A stretch of 64,000 nt of DNA. Source: Cyanobacteria bacterium TGS_CYA1. Lineage in GTDB: Bacteria > Cyanobacteriota > Vampirovibrionia > Obscuribacterales > Obscuribacteraceae. Below, in pieces: positions 17,573-25,875 of this stretch. The stretch is taken from positions 558,001 through 622,000 of the forward strand of contig JAHCIQ010000001.1 of assembly GCA_026129135.1 (NCBI GenBank), in the 5' to 3' direction. The position numbers were made by a program, and so were the translations under genes. The stretch's first letter is position 1, and every line of letters begins with the position of its first letter. The notes under the pieces are model-generated. The model made no database searches and was not told the origin of the DNA. It was given only the letters and a program-made list of their open reading frames with translations.

Positions 17573-20547
17573 ACCCATTTCAGATTATTGCCACTTTACG
17601 CAAATTCGGCAATTATATTGCTGGTCTATTCCCAGTTCTGGCTCATATAGTCGATTGGCTCACAAAACCACTGAAAGCTTTCATTGCACTGCCAGCGGTG
17701 GCTCCACACTGGCAGAGACTTTGCGATAATAAAATAGTGCAATCTATATGGAATGTAGTCTCGCGTTTTTACTGGCGTGATTATTCCAAAGATAGGCTTG
17801 ATTTATCCGAAGCTCCGCCTGAAAGTTTATCGGTGATGCTGCCTGTTTTCCGTTTATGCGTCCTGCTTTGTCTGCTCGTGCCCATTTCGCAATTGCATTT
17901 TGGTGCATACGTCCCCGTAGAGGGTGTATCTGGTGCAAGCGAGAATGCGGCTGTCTGGGTAATAATCACCTGGATGGTGGCATTGTCGGCAGGGTGGTCG
18001 TCGATACTTGCAGGAAGCGCATTTTCTAATCGTATCGCTTTTGCAGCTCTTGCTTGTAGCGCTGTCTACATGTTGAGCATATGCATAGTTACAAGCGAGC
18101 GTTCTTACTGGAACTGGACCCTGACATTTGCCATTCTCCTTGCCTATTTTGTAAGCGAAAATCAAATAAAGCGCGAAAAAATCAAAGACTGGATCATAAG
18201 CATTTTTTGCGCCCTTTGCATTGGGTGTATAACCGGTATTCAATTGACTTGCACCACGCCATTAAAAGCGCTTCTTGCGCCGCTTTTGCCTTTTGTATCT
18301 TATGAGCAAGTCGGCGTGGTGATAGGGTGTATTCTGGGCTCGATTATTACTCTTGCAATTTCTTTGACCGCAAAAAAATGGAAGATTACGCTCGATCTTG
18401 GCAATTTGATGACAATAAATTTTTGCGCTTTAGCTGTGTTCTTTGCTGCAGCAACAATTCGTGGCGATCTGTCCAAACTGGGTTCTCAGATGTTTTCATC
18501 GTTGAAATTATTCAACGGATATCTTTGGCCTGTCTGGTATTTCCTTGGTGTTGGGATAGTTTTCAAATTAATCGGCTCGAGCAAAGTAGTATCTAACTCA
18601 ATAAAAAATCTGATTGGACCCAAATTACTAACCCCTGTATTACTGGTAATTTTGACCGGGCTTTGTTTGGTTTTTGGAAGCGACTATGTGGTGCGAATGC
18701 TGGGAACAGAGCCTAGTGCTGTTGCAAATATTCTGGGTCCAGTCTTCTACCCCATTTATCTCAATACCGCGCCATTCATCTGGCGCGAGCCATTGACCAC
18801 TATTGCGGTGCATTGGTTCTCATGGGTCTTATTGTTCGACGTAATTGTAGTAACGGTTTTGTTGATTGTCAAAAGACTAAATAACGACTCGATGGCACGC
18901 TTGTTCTACCTTAATTGCTTATCGGCTCTTTTAATCTGGGAATACGTTTTTCAACTTGCATCGTTTGTTCGAACACCAAAACATTCCATCTTCGCCCTGC
19001 TGATCTTTTCGCTCTGGCTCTTGTGGTTGATGCATACTGTGGGCTGGTCAATGAGTCTCAAGTCATCGCCATTGTGGCCAGCAATTGGTCGCCTTCCTAT
19101 TTATGGTGGCATCATGACCTTTTGCTTTCTTGAAATTTTTGCACGTTCTGCTTTGAAAGATTTCAATGTCACAAACGAATTGTTTCTCGCTTTGTTCCGC
19201 GGTGTGATTGATATCGGTTTGCCATATTTCTTCTATTTGTACGCGCTTGCACGCCTTTCGAAATTGCCTTTACACCTGAGCAGTTTGTTTACTGCCTTTT
19301 GTCTTGGAGCACTGTTTTCTTTTCCTGTAAATATTCTCGATAAATTTGCTGCAACCGGATCTATTGAAGGATTGAAAAAAATCTGCGCCGAGCAATATCA
19401 ATTATTTCAGGTTAAAGGCTCTATAAATCTCGATTTGGAATTGCCAGAATGGTGGCTTTTGACCCGAGCTGTTCTATTTGTTTGTGTACTTACGGCTCTT
19501 GCCTTGTTTGCTCACCGCAAGAACGAAGATGCAAACGAACGTCATGGAGCAAAAGTTTTTTCACTGGTGGCATTTGCTAGTGGCATGGCTTCCTTTTCCA
19601 GATCTTTTGTAGATCTTCCAATCCCGATGAACTGGCATGTTTTCATCGGACCCACAAGACAAGATTTATTTTTCAATGCGGGGCTCATTTATTATTATTT
19701 CGCACTCTGGCTTCCCAGCCTGATTCTTGGGCTTGGTTTATTATCGGATAGATTGCGCAAACGACCTTACTTTTTTGCGCTCATGGCTATTGCTGCTGCT
19801 TTCAATTTTGCTATTTCATTTTTGTATCAAAATCACGAATCGCTTCTTCGCGCATCGGGATTGATATATTCAGGCGTAGTAATTTTGCTTGCCATTTTTG
19901 TTCTGCTCGTTTCGTATTGCATTTCAGAAATGGCAGCCTTCAAAGAGTTTTCTCAAAAACCCAAAGCACAGCCGCTTTTGACTGAACGTGCCATTTACAC
20001 TTTGCTCACTGTTATTATTCTCGCTCTTTCAGGTCTTGCTATATATCAAGTCTCCAGTATTCACTCAAAAGAAGTGAGAGTGCAGGCGTTTAATCATCCA
20101 ATTAAAGTGCCTGATGGATGGAAAGAAGTTCCAACAAAGGATCCCAGAAAAGCGATGATGACATTCAAAGACAGTCAGGGACTGGAATCGCAAGTTTATA
20201 TGGGCACGCTTGATTCAAATCCAGAAGGTTCACGTGCATTGATGAAAGACCTTCTTATAAAAGCAAGTGCGTCACTACCCAATTTGCAATTGCTCAAAAT
20301 TGACAGTTGGAACCGAATGTACCCAGACGCACTAGTTTGTTATTACTCATTTGAAAAAACGATACCTGGAACTAGTTTAGTACAGACATTTGAAGGATTC
20401 ACCATTCTTGTGCCGATGGCGAATAACATTACTGAATACTACACTTTAGTGACCAGTCCAACCGACATGGATCGCCAGCAATGGCGACTTGCAATGGTGG
20501 TCGAATCTTTACCTGAGCGAATGGGCAAAATTCCTGGCTTCAACTAA
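17569..20547 (+). CDS. Large polytopic membrane protein, unknown
   Basis: 992 residues starting with GTG inside the stop of the permease gene, with GAGG a few bases upstream. The first 830 residues contain roughly 20 hydrophobic helices in groups separated by short loops. The last 150 residues (after about 840) form a soluble domain opening with HPIKVPDGWKEVPTKDPRKA and ending in MVVESLPERMGKIPGFN. That domain has the alternating alpha/beta look of PsbP/DUF1795-like exported domains. No family was recognised for the membrane part. The coupling to an amino acid permease suggests a transport or envelope-sensing role, which is inference. A very large membrane protein of unknown type deserves structural prediction. 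Confidence 0.7.
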   Translation: MNPFQIIATLRKFGNYIAGLFPVLAHIVDWLTKPLKAFIALPAVAPHWQRLCDNKIVQSIWNVVSRFYWRDYSKDRLDLSEAPPESLSVMLPVFRLCVLLCLLVPISQLHFGAYVPVEGVSGASENAAVWVIITWMVALSAGWSSILAGSAFSNRIAFAALACSAVYMLSICIVTSERSYWNWTLTFAILLAYFVSENQIKREKIKDWIISIFCALCIGCITGIQLTCTTPLKALLAPLLPFVSYEQVGVVIGCILGSIITLAISLTAKKWKITLDLGNLMTINFCALAVFFAAATIRGDLSKLGSQMFSSLKLFNGYLWPVWYFLGVGIVFKLIGSSKVVSNSIKNLIGPKLLTPVLLVILTGLCLVFGSDYVVRMLGTEPSAVANILGPVFYPIYLNTAPFIWREPLTTIAVHWFSWVLLFDVIVVTVLLIVKRLNNDSMARLFYLNCLSALLIWEYVFQLASFVRTPKHSIFALLIFSLWLLWLMHTVGWSMSLKSSPLWPAIGRLPIYGGIMTFCFLEIFARSALKDFNVTNELFLALFRGVIDIGLPYFFYLYALARLSKLPLHLSSLFTAFCLGALFSFPVNILDKFAATGSIEGLKKICAEQYQLFQVKGSINLDLELPEWWLLTRAVLFVCVLTALALFAHRKNEDANERHGAKVFSLVAFASGMASFSRSFVDLPIPMNWHVFIGPTRQDLFFNAGLIYYYFALWLPSLILGLGLLSDRLRKRPYFFALMAIAAAFNFAISFLYQNHESLLRASGLIYSGVVILLAIFVLLVSYCISEMAAFKEFSQKPKAQPLLTERAIYTLLTVIILALSGLAIYQVSSIHSKEVRVQAFNHPIKVPDGWKEVPTKDPRKAMMTFKDSQGLESQVYMGTLDSNPEGSRALMKDLLIKASASLPNLQLLKIDSWNRMYPDALVCYYSFEKTIPGTSLVQTFEGFTILVPMANNITEYYTLVTSPTDMDRQQWRLAMVVESLPERMGKIPGFN

Positions 20548-20759
20548 GTCATTTCGCCAGATGAATTTTGACTAGTTGGCGAATTAGGCTCATCCTGATT
20601 GAACGTCTTGTTTGGTCCGCCTTTCATTCTGGACTGTAAACCTTTTACTTCTTCGAAGATCTTCTTAGCGAGATCATTTCGACCGTGATTAATAAAAAAA
20701 CTGGCTAGCCACTCAAGTTCTTTTATAGGTTGTGAATTTACTCTATCTTTGGGATCCAT
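20544..20759 (-). CDS. Small hypothetical protein (possible TPR-like helix pair)
   Basis: 71 residues; the stop overlaps the end of the large membrane protein by 4 bases, tail to tail. The first half has one amphipathic helix pair (ELEWLASFFINHGRNDLAKKIFEEV), resembling half of a TPR unit; the second half is polar (Asn/Ser/Pro-rich). The ribosome-binding site is weak. Coding potential is plausible from composition but not strong. No family is assigned. Confidence 0.45.
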   Translation of the reverse strand: MDPKDRVNSQPIKELEWLASFFINHGRNDLAKKIFEEVKGLQSRMKGGPNKTFNQDEPNSPTSQNSSGEMT

Positions 20760-20980
20760 GATCTAACTGTTCCAATCAATCCAATTAACTGTTAACCGAA
20801 TGTTTTCAGCCAATCGTTATATAGCAAAGTGTCCCGAAACGATGCCGGATTTTATGGTCAATTTACTTGTCAGTCACGACTTGTCAAATGAATAGCTATA
20901 AATAAACCGGACGCAAACACAATAGAATCGGCTGGAATCTATTAAAGAACCATCTCTCTAAACTATGAGGAAAGTTGAAC

Positions 20981-21250
20981 ATGGCAGACAAAAGGAAAAT
21001 TCAACAACAAAAATTGATTATCGAATGCTTAGGAAAGGCTGTGGCTCAGCGTCGCAAGAGATTAGGCATGTCTCAAGAAGAATTGGCTGACGCTTCAGGC
21101 GTTGATAGAGCTTTTATAAGTAAAATCGAGCGAGGCAGACGCAATCCCAGTTTCGCCCTGATCTCCCATATATCTCACGGTCTACATATGCGTTTTTCTC
21201 GACTGGTGGCAAACTGCGAAGAGTGTGCCAAAGATCGCAAAATCAGCTAG
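20981..21250 (+). CDS. XRE-family helix-turn-helix regulator
   Basis: 89 residues from ATG 20981 with GAGGAA 8 bases upstream; the in-frame TTG at 20975 overlaps that site. One lambda-repressor-type HTH: RKRLGMSQEELADASGVDRAFISKIERG, with recognition-helix residues in the RAFISKIERGRRNPS segment. It is a short DNA-binding protein with little beyond the HTH, ending in two Cys (CEECAKD) that could bind metal or sense redox. It stands alone between the membrane protein and the efflux genes. Two direct ACTTGTCA repeats lie at 20865 and 20879 in its upstream region. Confidence 0.9.
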   Translation: MADKRKIQQQKLIIECLGKAVAQRRKRLGMSQEELADASGVDRAFISKIERGRRNPSFALISHISHGLHMRFSRLVANCEECAKDRKIS

Positions 21251-21267
21251 GGTGCTTCTTTAAAAGT

Positions 21268-22566
21268 TCAGCCTTTGAGACGAACTTTAGGAATTACAGA
21301 CATACCAGGTGCAAGCAAATTTTCGTAACCTTTCATAGAGTCCTTGTCCAAGACAATCTTGACTGGGACTCTTTGCACTACTTTGGTGAAATTGCCCGTG
21401 GCATTATCGGGAGGTAAAAGAGCAAACTGAGCACCAGAAGCTGGAGACATTGAGTCTACCGTACCTGTAAGGTGAGCGTCAGGGAATGCATCGACATGAA
21501 TTTCTACTTTTTGTCCTGGTCTCATGTGGGCAAGTTGAGTTTCTTTGAAATTAGCAACAACCCATTTTTCGTCAGAGACCACGCTCATGAGAGCCTGTCC
21601 TCTTTCGATTTGCTGACCTACTTCTACAGTCCTGTGACCTATGCGTCCTTGAATTGGCGACTTGATACTGGTATATGAAAGTTGAGTGCTGGCATTAGCA
21701 AGCTGGCTGCGAGCCTGGGCTGCAGCAGCCGACTGAACAAATAAATTGCGTTTGCTAGATTCCATTTGAGCTTGAGCTGCCTCATACAATTCTTTGGAAC
21801 CGTGTGCGCGAGTTACTCCAGACTGTGCGTCTTTCAGAGCTTCTGTCGCTTGTTGAACTCTTGTATGCGACTGATTCAAAGCTTCTTTTGCAACTTGCAA
21901 ATTGGCTTGAGCAACTTCTTTGTCTTGTTTGACTTTATCGAAGCTTTGCATTGTTACTGCCCCTTCTTGCACAAGAGGTATATAACGTTGATAGTCGAGA
22001 TTGGCGCGTTTGAGTTCGGCTTCGCGTTGGTCAATCTGAGCTTTGGCAACGCTTACGCCTAATTTTGCTTCATTCAAAGAAGCTTTGGCTTTATCCACAT
22101 TTGCAAGAGCGCTTGAAAGTGCCGACTTCGCTTCGAAGTCGCGAGCGTCAGCCTGATTTTGATTTGCTTCGATTGTAGATTTGATTTCGTCTGATTTCAA
22201 AGTCGCCTGGTCTAGTGCGGCTTTCGCTGTATCCAGGCTTATTTTGTAATCGGTCGGGTCTATTTCGACCAGAACCTGGCCATTTTTGACATGCTCGTTA
22301 TCGTCTACGTTTAACTTGGTTATAGTGCCGCTCACGCGCGAGCTGAGCTGGTGAATTCGCCCTTGAATAGTAGCGTCATCGGTTTCTTCAAAAGAGGTGG
22401 CATGCATCCAGAGTGCCATGCCGCCTGTAATTGCGCCAAGAGAAATGGTTCCTGCAATAGCCATCACAATCAATTTCTTTTTTCCCTTCCTGAATGGTGG
22501 CACCAGGTCAGGAATTTTGGGATTCGTGTCTAATTGATTATTGTCTTGTTTGTGCAGGGTTTCCAT
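21268..22566 (-). CDS. HlyD/EmrA-type membrane fusion protein of an efflux pump
   Basis: 432 residues from ATG 22566 with GGAGG 7 bases upstream (TTG 22578 is within that site). One N-terminal membrane helix (LIVMAIAGTISLGAITGGM) is followed by a biotinyl-lipoyl half (RVSGTITKLNVDDNEHVKNGQ) and a long coiled-coil hairpin (about 120-280). The other lipoyl half and beta-barrel come next (SIKSPIQGRIGHRTVEVGQQ), a complete EmrA layout. It would bridge the MFS pump 22691-24295 to an outer-membrane channel. Its own promoter lies in the palindrome at 22608-22639. The pump and its regulator are transcribed from a sister promoter. Confidence 0.93.
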   Translation of the reverse strand: METLHKQDNNQLDTNPKIPDLVPPFRKGKKKLIVMAIAGTISLGAITGGMALWMHATSFEETDDATIQGRIHQLSSRVSGTITKLNVDDNEHVKNGQVLVEIDPTDYKISLDTAKAALDQATLKSDEIKSTIEANQNQADARDFEAKSALSSALANVDKAKASLNEAKLGVSVAKAQIDQREAELKRANLDYQRYIPLVQEGAVTMQSFDKVKQDKEVAQANLQVAKEALNQSHTRVQQATEALKDAQSGVTRAHGSKELYEAAQAQMESSKRNLFVQSAAAAQARSQLANASTQLSYTSIKSPIQGRIGHRTVEVGQQIERGQALMSVVSDEKWVVANFKETQLAHMRPGQKVEIHVDAFPDAHLTGTVDSMSPASGAQFALLPPDNATGNFTKVVQRVPVKIVLDKDSMKGYENLLAPGMSVIPKVRLKG

Positions 22567-22607
22567 AAGTGCCTCCAAAGGCGCCTTAAATTAGTGTCGA
22601 TATTTGT

Positions 22608-22639
22608 ATTATTGACCAAAAATCGAAATTGGTCAAGAA
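22608..22639 (-). promoter_or_regulatory. Second TetR operator/promoter, before the fusion-protein gene
   Basis: The 31 bases 22609-22639 match the palindrome at 24931 with three differences. On the minus strand TTGACC (22636-22631), 17 bp and AATAAT (22613-22608) form a core promoter whose start would lie about 35 bases before the ATG at 22566. This ties the fusion-protein gene to the same repressor although it is over 100 bases past the pump's stop. A loose half site with TTGACC is also seen near 22660. Confidence 0.78.
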
Positions 22640-22690
22640 TGCAAATATTAAATCTCAAATTGACCAGCTAGGGCGCTAAACCCTTTGATA

Positions 22691-24295
22691 TCAATGCATT
22701 TCGACTTTTGCCGCTCTCTTGCCACTGGTGAGCAAAAAGATGAATGGCACCGTAAGTGCGGTAAAGAAACAAAGAAATACGGCAATGTCGGCAAATGCCA
22801 TGGAAGCAGCTTGTCTATCGACTTGTGAGCTCATCAGAGAAATAGCACGCAATTTGGCATCTGCAAGCGCAAACCCTTTTTGCTGGAATATGGCTGTGTA
22901 CTCTGAAAGTCTGTTCATAGCCTGGGTGCTATAAGGCGTAATTTTTTCTACCAGAATAGCTCGGTGAAAATCTTCGCGTCTTGAAAGAATGGTTGCAAGC
23001 ACGGCAATTCCGATACTTCCGCCTAATGTCCGCACAAGACTCAATAGCGATGAAGCAGTCTGGATGTCTTCGGGCGGACAGTCTCCAACTGCTGCAATTG
23101 TGAGCGGCATAAATACAAGAACAAGACCAAATCCGCGAATAAGACTGGATGCAAGAAAATCATTCCAGCCCCATTGCAATGTGATGGGCGAGAGGAACCA
23201 GCTTGAAATAGCAAGACAGGTGATACCAATTCCGACCATAATACGTGCATCTATTTTTCCTACTGAAGCACCTACTATGGGAAACATGCATCCAGTCACA
23301 AGCGAGCTTGGTACTTGCAAAAATCCAGCTTGCAAAGCCGTGTATCCAAGCATCATCTGAGCGAAGCCTGGAATCACATAATTGACACCGAACAAAACAA
23401 ATCCCACTACTCCCTGGAAAAGAAGTCCTACTGCGACAGACTTGAATCTAACAATGCGAAGATTTACAGCGGGATATTTAGTGCGCAACTCGTGCCAGAA
23501 AAATACTATAGCACCAATTGTAGTGGCAACAGAAGCCCATATTATGTAGCGTGACGAAAACCAATCTTCATCCTGTCCTTTTTCGAGCACATATTGCAAG
23601 CTGCCAAGCATTACACTCAAAGATGCGATACCAAGCCAGTCTACGTGTACTGTATCCTTTTTATCTTTAGCTAGGTCTTTGGGTATGAATAATTGGCAGA
23701 GTATGGTGGCTACGATTCCAATTGGGATATTGATAAAAAAGATCCAGCGCCAGTTGTAGTTGTCTGTGAGCCAGCCACCAAGAGTCGGTCCCATGACCGG
23801 ACCGACGATGACACAAATTCCAAATACAGCTTGAACGAGACCTTGTTTTTCAGGTGGAAAAGCTTCGAATAAAAAGCCTTGTGCTTTTGCAAGTAAACCA
23901 CCGCCAAATAATCCCTGTGCTACTCGAGCCAGAATCAAAGCCGTCAAGCTTGTTGCCATTCCGCATGCAATCGATGCAAGAGTAAAACCGATCATAGAAA
24001 GAATGAAATATCTTTTCTTGCCGAAAATGTCGCCAAACATCACAGCTAGTGGCATCGTAATAATATTGGCGATACCATAAGACGTAACTACCCATGCAGC
24101 TTCGCTAGTGGTAGAGCCAATATTGCCTTGGATATGCGGCAGGGCGACGTTGGTGATACTGGTATCAACAACTTCCATAAGGGCGCAAGTTGCAACTCCA
24201 ACCAGAAATAACCAGCGGACTATTTCGCCTTTTTCATCGACCTGTCTTTGAAGTTCTTCCTGATAGTAACCGGCCATCTCAACTCTTGAGACCAT
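22691..24295 (-). CDS. DHA2-family MFS drug exporter (EmrB/QacA type)
   Basis: 534 residues with about 14 membrane helices. TM1 has the family motif (LMEVVDTSITNVALPHIQGN), motif A is in GKKRYF and motif C lies in GPVMGPTLGGWLTDNYNWRWIF. Such pumps export hydrophobic drugs or other toxic compounds by proton antiport, here with the fusion protein encoded downstream. ATG 24295 overlaps the end of tetR by 17 bases; ATG 24277, just past the tetR stop, is an alternative start. Either way tetR and the pump are one transcript. Confidence 0.93.
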   Translation of the reverse strand: MVSRVEMAGYYQEELQRQVDEKGEIVRWLFLVGVATCALMEVVDTSITNVALPHIQGNIGSTTSEAAWVVTSYGIANIITMPLAVMFGDIFGKKRYFILSMIGFTLASIACGMATSLTALILARVAQGLFGGGLLAKAQGFLFEAFPPEKQGLVQAVFGICVIVGPVMGPTLGGWLTDNYNWRWIFFINIPIGIVATILCQLFIPKDLAKDKKDTVHVDWLGIASLSVMLGSLQYVLEKGQDEDWFSSRYIIWASVATTIGAIVFFWHELRTKYPAVNLRIVRFKSVAVGLLFQGVVGFVLFGVNYVIPGFAQMMLGYTALQAGFLQVPSSLVTGCMFPIVGASVGKIDARIMVGIGITCLAISSWFLSPITLQWGWNDFLASSLIRGFGLVLVFMPLTIAAVGDCPPEDIQTASSLLSLVRTLGGSIGIAVLATILSRREDFHRAILVEKITPYSTQAMNRLSEYTAIFQQKGFALADAKLRAISLMSSQVDRQAASMAFADIAVFLCFFTALTVPFIFLLTSGKRAAKVEMH

Positions 24296-24902
24296 TTACT
24301 ACCAGTTCTAAAACCTGTTTGGAGCGTAGCTTGAGTTCGTCGCGTGTAATACGCTGGTTCGATTCGGTGTAATTATTTGCGTAAGGAGGAAAAAGCGGTG
24401 CTACTGTCATGAGAAAAACAATTGCCATTTCTTCTGTTGCTTTACTCTGTGGAATTTCGCCAGCTTCTGCTGCTTTTTTCAGCACTGCTAAAACCATTTT
24501 GCGTTTACGTACAAAAAACTCGTTGAAGCGAGATTTCACTTGTAGTGATGTATGCAATAAAGCCTCAGGAGTATGAATGTCCCTGGTTACATTGTCATAA
24601 ACCATGAGTGAGCAGTCTTGGAATAATTCTTGAAGAGCTTTTAGAGGCGAATCTTTCTTGTTGTCTATATTGTCGATTCGAGTTTGCAAGAGAGCCTGAA
24701 CAGCAATGGCGTGCTGTTCGATGATTTTCATAAGGATGTCTTCTTTAGTTTTAAATTCTAGATAGACGGATCCTTTACCTATTCCAAGGTGTTTGGCGAT
24801 GTCTTCGATACTCGTGCGCTCGTATCCGTAACGCGAAAATAAAGCTATCGCTGCTTCGACGATAAGCTCGGCTCTATTTATGAGTGATTTTGTGCGTGCC
24901 AT
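24279..24902 (-). CDS. TetR-family regulator of the efflux system
   Basis: 207 residues from ATG 24902 with GAGG 4-5 bases upstream; the longer open frame to 25031 crosses the promoter and hairpin and is not coding. The N-terminal TetR HTH is complete (RAELIVEAAIALFSRYGYERTSIEDIAKHLGIGKGSVYLEF), followed by a helical ligand-binding domain. The gene is 5' of the pump in the same transcript. Its promoter is inside the 31-bp palindrome at 24930-24962, so autoregulation is likely. The usual scheme is release from DNA upon binding a pump substrate; the substrate is unknown. Confidence 0.93.
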   Translation of the reverse strand: MARTKSLINRAELIVEAAIALFSRYGYERTSIEDIAKHLGIGKGSVYLEFKTKEDILMKIIEQHAIAVQALLQTRIDNIDNKKDSPLKALQELFQDCSLMVYDNVTRDIHTPEALLHTSLQVKSRFNEFFVRKRKMVLAVLKKAAEAGEIPQSKATEEMAIVFLMTVAPLFPPYANNYTESNQRITRDELKLRSKQVLELVVNGLKS

Positions 24903-24929
24903 AAAACCTCGAATTCTGCTCTCGATTCT

Positions 24930-24962
24930 ATTATTGACCAAAAATCGATTTTGGTCAATAAT
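24930..24962. promoter_or_regulatory. TetR operator with bidirectional core promoter
   Basis: A 31-bp near-perfect palindrome (24931-24961) has 13-bp arms, each reading TTATTGACCAAAA, with a 5-bp centre. On the minus strand TTGACC (24958-24953), 17 bp, and AATAAT (24935-24930) form a core promoter whose start point would be about 20 bases before the tetR ATG. By symmetry the plus strand offers TTGACC (24934-24939) and AATAAT (24957-24962), facing the gene at 25108. A bound repressor would cover both -35 and -10 boxes. A second copy occurs before the fusion-protein gene. Confidence 0.8.
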
Positions 24963-24998
24963 CCGTTGTGATTTCGTAGCACTTATTTCGACTGTCAA

Positions 24999-25034
24999 AA
25001 TGTGAAAGAAATACAGCAGTATTTCTTTCACATT
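24999..25034. repeat. Perfect 16-bp inverted repeat with 4-base loop
   Basis: Arms at 24999-25014 and 25019-25034 are exact complements (starting AATGTGAAAG), with loop AGCA. It lies in the predicted leader of the plus-strand transcript from the 24930 promoter toward 25108, 30-65 bases after the start point. The arms are AT-rich and no U-tract follows on the plus strand, so it is not a plain terminator. It could be an mRNA structure or a second binding site. Confidence 0.7.
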
Positions 25035-25107
25035 AGAGCAGAGTAAAAAGGAGTGTTCGCATGTTTCAGGGTTAATCCGCTTTCTGAAGTTGTATAAGTT
25101 GCAGAAA

Positions 25108-25869
25108 ATGGAAGAAATGAAAACCTGTGTGCACTCAATGCGATATTTAATTTTAGTTTGGGTATTGGTCTTAATTCCTATTCAACCTCTCTTCGGTTGT
25201 CCGACTGCAAATGCCCCGCTCGTTGCGATTAGTAGCGATCAGCCACGTTTGAAACCATTTATTTCAGCCTGGCAGCATCGAATACGAACTTTGTGGCTAC
25301 AAAACAAAATCATTTTGGAACCAGAAGATTGTCCGGTGCTGCAATTTACTTTGACCGCGAGCGACAAAAAAGAAAATTTGTATTTTCAAAAAGTTTCCAA
25401 AAATGCCGAAGCAAACCAGGCGGCATTAGAAGCCATGAATACAGAAATGATTAAAATTCCAAGGGAGTGGGTTACTGCAAAAATGCCAATGCGCATTGAT
25501 TTTGGCAATATTGATGGAGACTTTATACAGGTTCTAAACACACCTGATTTTACTGATTACTTTACGGCGATGAAAGACAAAATTGAGAAGGCGCGGGCTG
25601 GGCTAGTAGTCGATAGCAATTGCCAGGTCGCAGCTACAATTGAATTGAATAAAAAGGGAGAAATAACAAAACTCACTTCTCAAAAAATTCACGGTAGTCT
25701 GCAATCTCATCATTGTGTAATTGCAGCATTGAAAAAGTGCTCGCTGTTTGGAAATTTTCCAAAATATGCACCTGCAAAAATAAAATTTGTAATCGATTTG
25801 CAAGTTAGTCCTAAAGAGGCTACCACTATTCAAATTAGAAATTACGCCCGCCATCTTTCAACAAATTAG
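25108..25869 (+). CDS. Exported protein with TonB-C-like segments
   Basis: About 253 residues from ATG 25108; ATGs at 25117 and 25138 are equally possible because none has a good ribosome-binding site. A signal peptide follows (LILVWVLVLIPIQPLFGC; the Cys at its end could even be lipidated). The rest has a repeated-looking alpha-beta pattern: AWQHRIRTLWLQNKIILEP early, and a later VAATIELNKKGEITKLTSQK with ALKKCSLFGNFP, resembling the TonB/TolA C-terminal fold in two copies. This reading is tentative. It faces away from tetR across the bidirectional promoter, so it may belong to the same regulon. Confidence 0.6.
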   Translation: MEEMKTCVHSMRYLILVWVLVLIPIQPLFGCPTANAPLVAISSDQPRLKPFISAWQHRIRTLWLQNKIILEPEDCPVLQFTLTASDKKENLYFQKVSKNAEANQAALEAMNTEMIKIPREWVTAKMPMRIDFGNIDGDFIQVLNTPDFTDYFTAMKDKIEKARAGLVVDSNCQVAATIELNKKGEITKLTSQKIHGSLQSHHCVIAALKKCSLFGNFPKYAPAKIKFVIDLQVSPKEATTIQIRNYARHLSTN

Positions 25870-25875
25870 GCGCTT

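Noticed and set aside
20865-20886. Two ACTTGTCA direct repeats as an operator of the XRE protein
   Set aside because: Only two short copies; no promoter spacing or symmetry fits.
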